This document shows positions 63,623 through 64,000 of a stretch of DNA of 64,000 nucleotides, piece after piece. Both the position numbers and the translations under genes were made by a program. Within the stretch, counting starts at the first letter, position 1, and each line of letters begins with the position of its first letter. The notes under the pieces were generated by a model. The model ran no database searches, was not told the DNA's origin, and saw only the letters and a program-made list of their open reading frames with translations. Source of the DNA: Prevotella sp. P2-180 (GTDB taxonomy: Bacteria > Bacteroidota > Bacteroidia > Bacteroidales > Bacteroidaceae); NCBI RefSeq assembly GCF_002251435.1, contig NZ_NPJI01000065.1, forward strand, positions 26,593 through 90,592, given 5' to 3'.

Positions 63623-63742
63623 CTGGTGATAACTGAAAGGGGGATTCAGATGGGAACTGAATGGGGTAGTCAGTTGGTAACTGATTGCGGTATTCAGTTG
63701 GGTACTGAATAGGGCTTTCAGTTGGTAACTGAATGCGGTGGT
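63623..63742. repeat. 24-bp tandem repeat, five units
   Basis: Units at 63647, 63671, 63695 and 63719 follow CAGTTGGTAACTGAATGCGGTATT with a few changes; a degenerate unit precedes at 63623. Each contains the small palindrome CAGTTnnnAACTG. On the minus strand the 24-bp period encodes 8-residue repeats (FSYQLxxx), but it lies just after the DUF4248 stop and I do not think it is translated. Confidence 0.8.
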
Positions 63743-63746
63743 CAGT

Positions 63747-63944
63747 TTACGGATCACCAAGGTAGTGCATGATGAGACGGACTTGCCTTGCTGTCAGGGT
63801 CTTGGTCTTCTTGTATGGCTGACCTATTTCCTCCAAGGCGGCAACGAGGTCGGGACAGTGGACTATCCACATTCGTAACGATCGGACTGCCTCTACGTCG
63901 CTCTTCTCGGGGCAATACATCTTTGCTAAATCTCTTCGCTTCAC
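63747..63944 (-). CDS. DUF4248 domain-containing protein
   Basis: A 65-residue protein: MKRRDLAKMYCPEKS, VRSLRMWIVHCPDLVAALEEIG and TARQVRLIMHYLGDP match the small Bacteroidales DUF4248 family (Leu-Ala-x2-Tyr start, Trp-Ile, closing LGxP). It may be an HTH-like DNA-binding protein. It normally sits ahead of HU/smalltalk/amidase, as here, all on the minus strand. Upstream of it to the window end is an ATTAAAAAATTAAA-type low-complexity tract. Confidence 0.8.
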   Translation of the reverse strand: MKRRDLAKMYCPEKSDVEAVRSLRMWIVHCPDLVAALEEIGQPYKKTKTLTARQVRLIMHYLGDP

Positions 63945-64000
63945 GGGGAAAATTGAAAAATTAAAAAATTAAAAAATTAAAAGATTAAAGTCTTAAAAGG

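Overview
The window is chromosomal DNA of a Bacteroidales bacterium, most likely Prevotella/Segatella. The reasons are the recurrent Bacteroidetes promoter (-33 TTTG, about 20 nt, -7 TAnnTTTG), the lack of strong Shine-Dalgarno sites, a UpxY-type NusG paralogue at the head of a polysaccharide locus, a DUF4248/HU/smalltalk/amidase cassette, and housekeeping proteins of Prevotella type. No rRNA, tRNA or CRISPR array was seen.

Layout. (1) 1-13.8 kb is a core region: valS (5' end outside the window), pgk, then a serS-led run (serS, a fused NADPH oxidoreductase, a DUF486 membrane protein, a TtcA-like thiolase, a HAD hydrolase), then recA with a secreted protein on the minus strand, then dnaK behind a sigma-54-like promoter. 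(2) 13.8-22.4 kb is an AT-rich accessory island bounded by an 87-bp direct repeat that copies the last codons and terminator of dnaK. It holds an AAA15 ATPase + RloB pair (AbiL/RloAB-like), a PrrC/RloC-like AAA_13 ATPase, a WYL regulator, a GIY-YIG-like protein, a DUF1883-TIR protein, a 56-aa protein, a DUF4143 ATPase remnant and a broken IS66 transposase. (3) 22.4-27.2 kb, on the minus strand, has a DinD-RhuM fusion, a Schlafen-like AlbA_2 ATPase behind a broken XRE gene, and a Fic protein with paired palindromic operator-like sites at its promoter.

(4) 27.2-56.0 kb is an exopolysaccharide/capsule locus. A tyrosine recombinase lies just upstream of a segment flanked by perfect 22-bp inverted repeats with one good promoter inside, here pointing away from the locus (OFF). 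Then come UpxY, accessory cargo (unknown proteins, a SocA/Panacea toxin-antitoxin pair, an unusual receiver/histidine-kinase pair, a broken rfbC copy) and the biosynthetic genes: Wzx flippase, Wzy-like polymerase, three FrhB-like ferredoxin protein + polysaccharide pyruvyltransferase pairs, two GT4 glycosyltransferases, rfbC-A-D-B for dTDP-L-rhamnose, two tandem WbsX-like proteins and a secreted beta-helix protein. Most neighbours overlap or nearly touch, so the locus probably reads as one long transcript that needs UpxY antitermination.

(5) 56.0-61.7 kb starts with a 315-bp MITE-like element with perfect 17-bp terminal inverted repeats. It is followed by a three-gene cassette from its own promoter: an 814-aa protein with an N-terminal phosphoribosyltransferase-like motif, a 551-aa SMC/ABC-type ATPase and a 292-aa two-TM protein. 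This is the best candidate for an undescribed system. (6) 61.7-64.0 kb is the minus-strand DUF4248-HU-smalltalk-amidase cassette, with three copies of an 86-89-bp hairpin element and a 24-bp tandem repeat between the genes.
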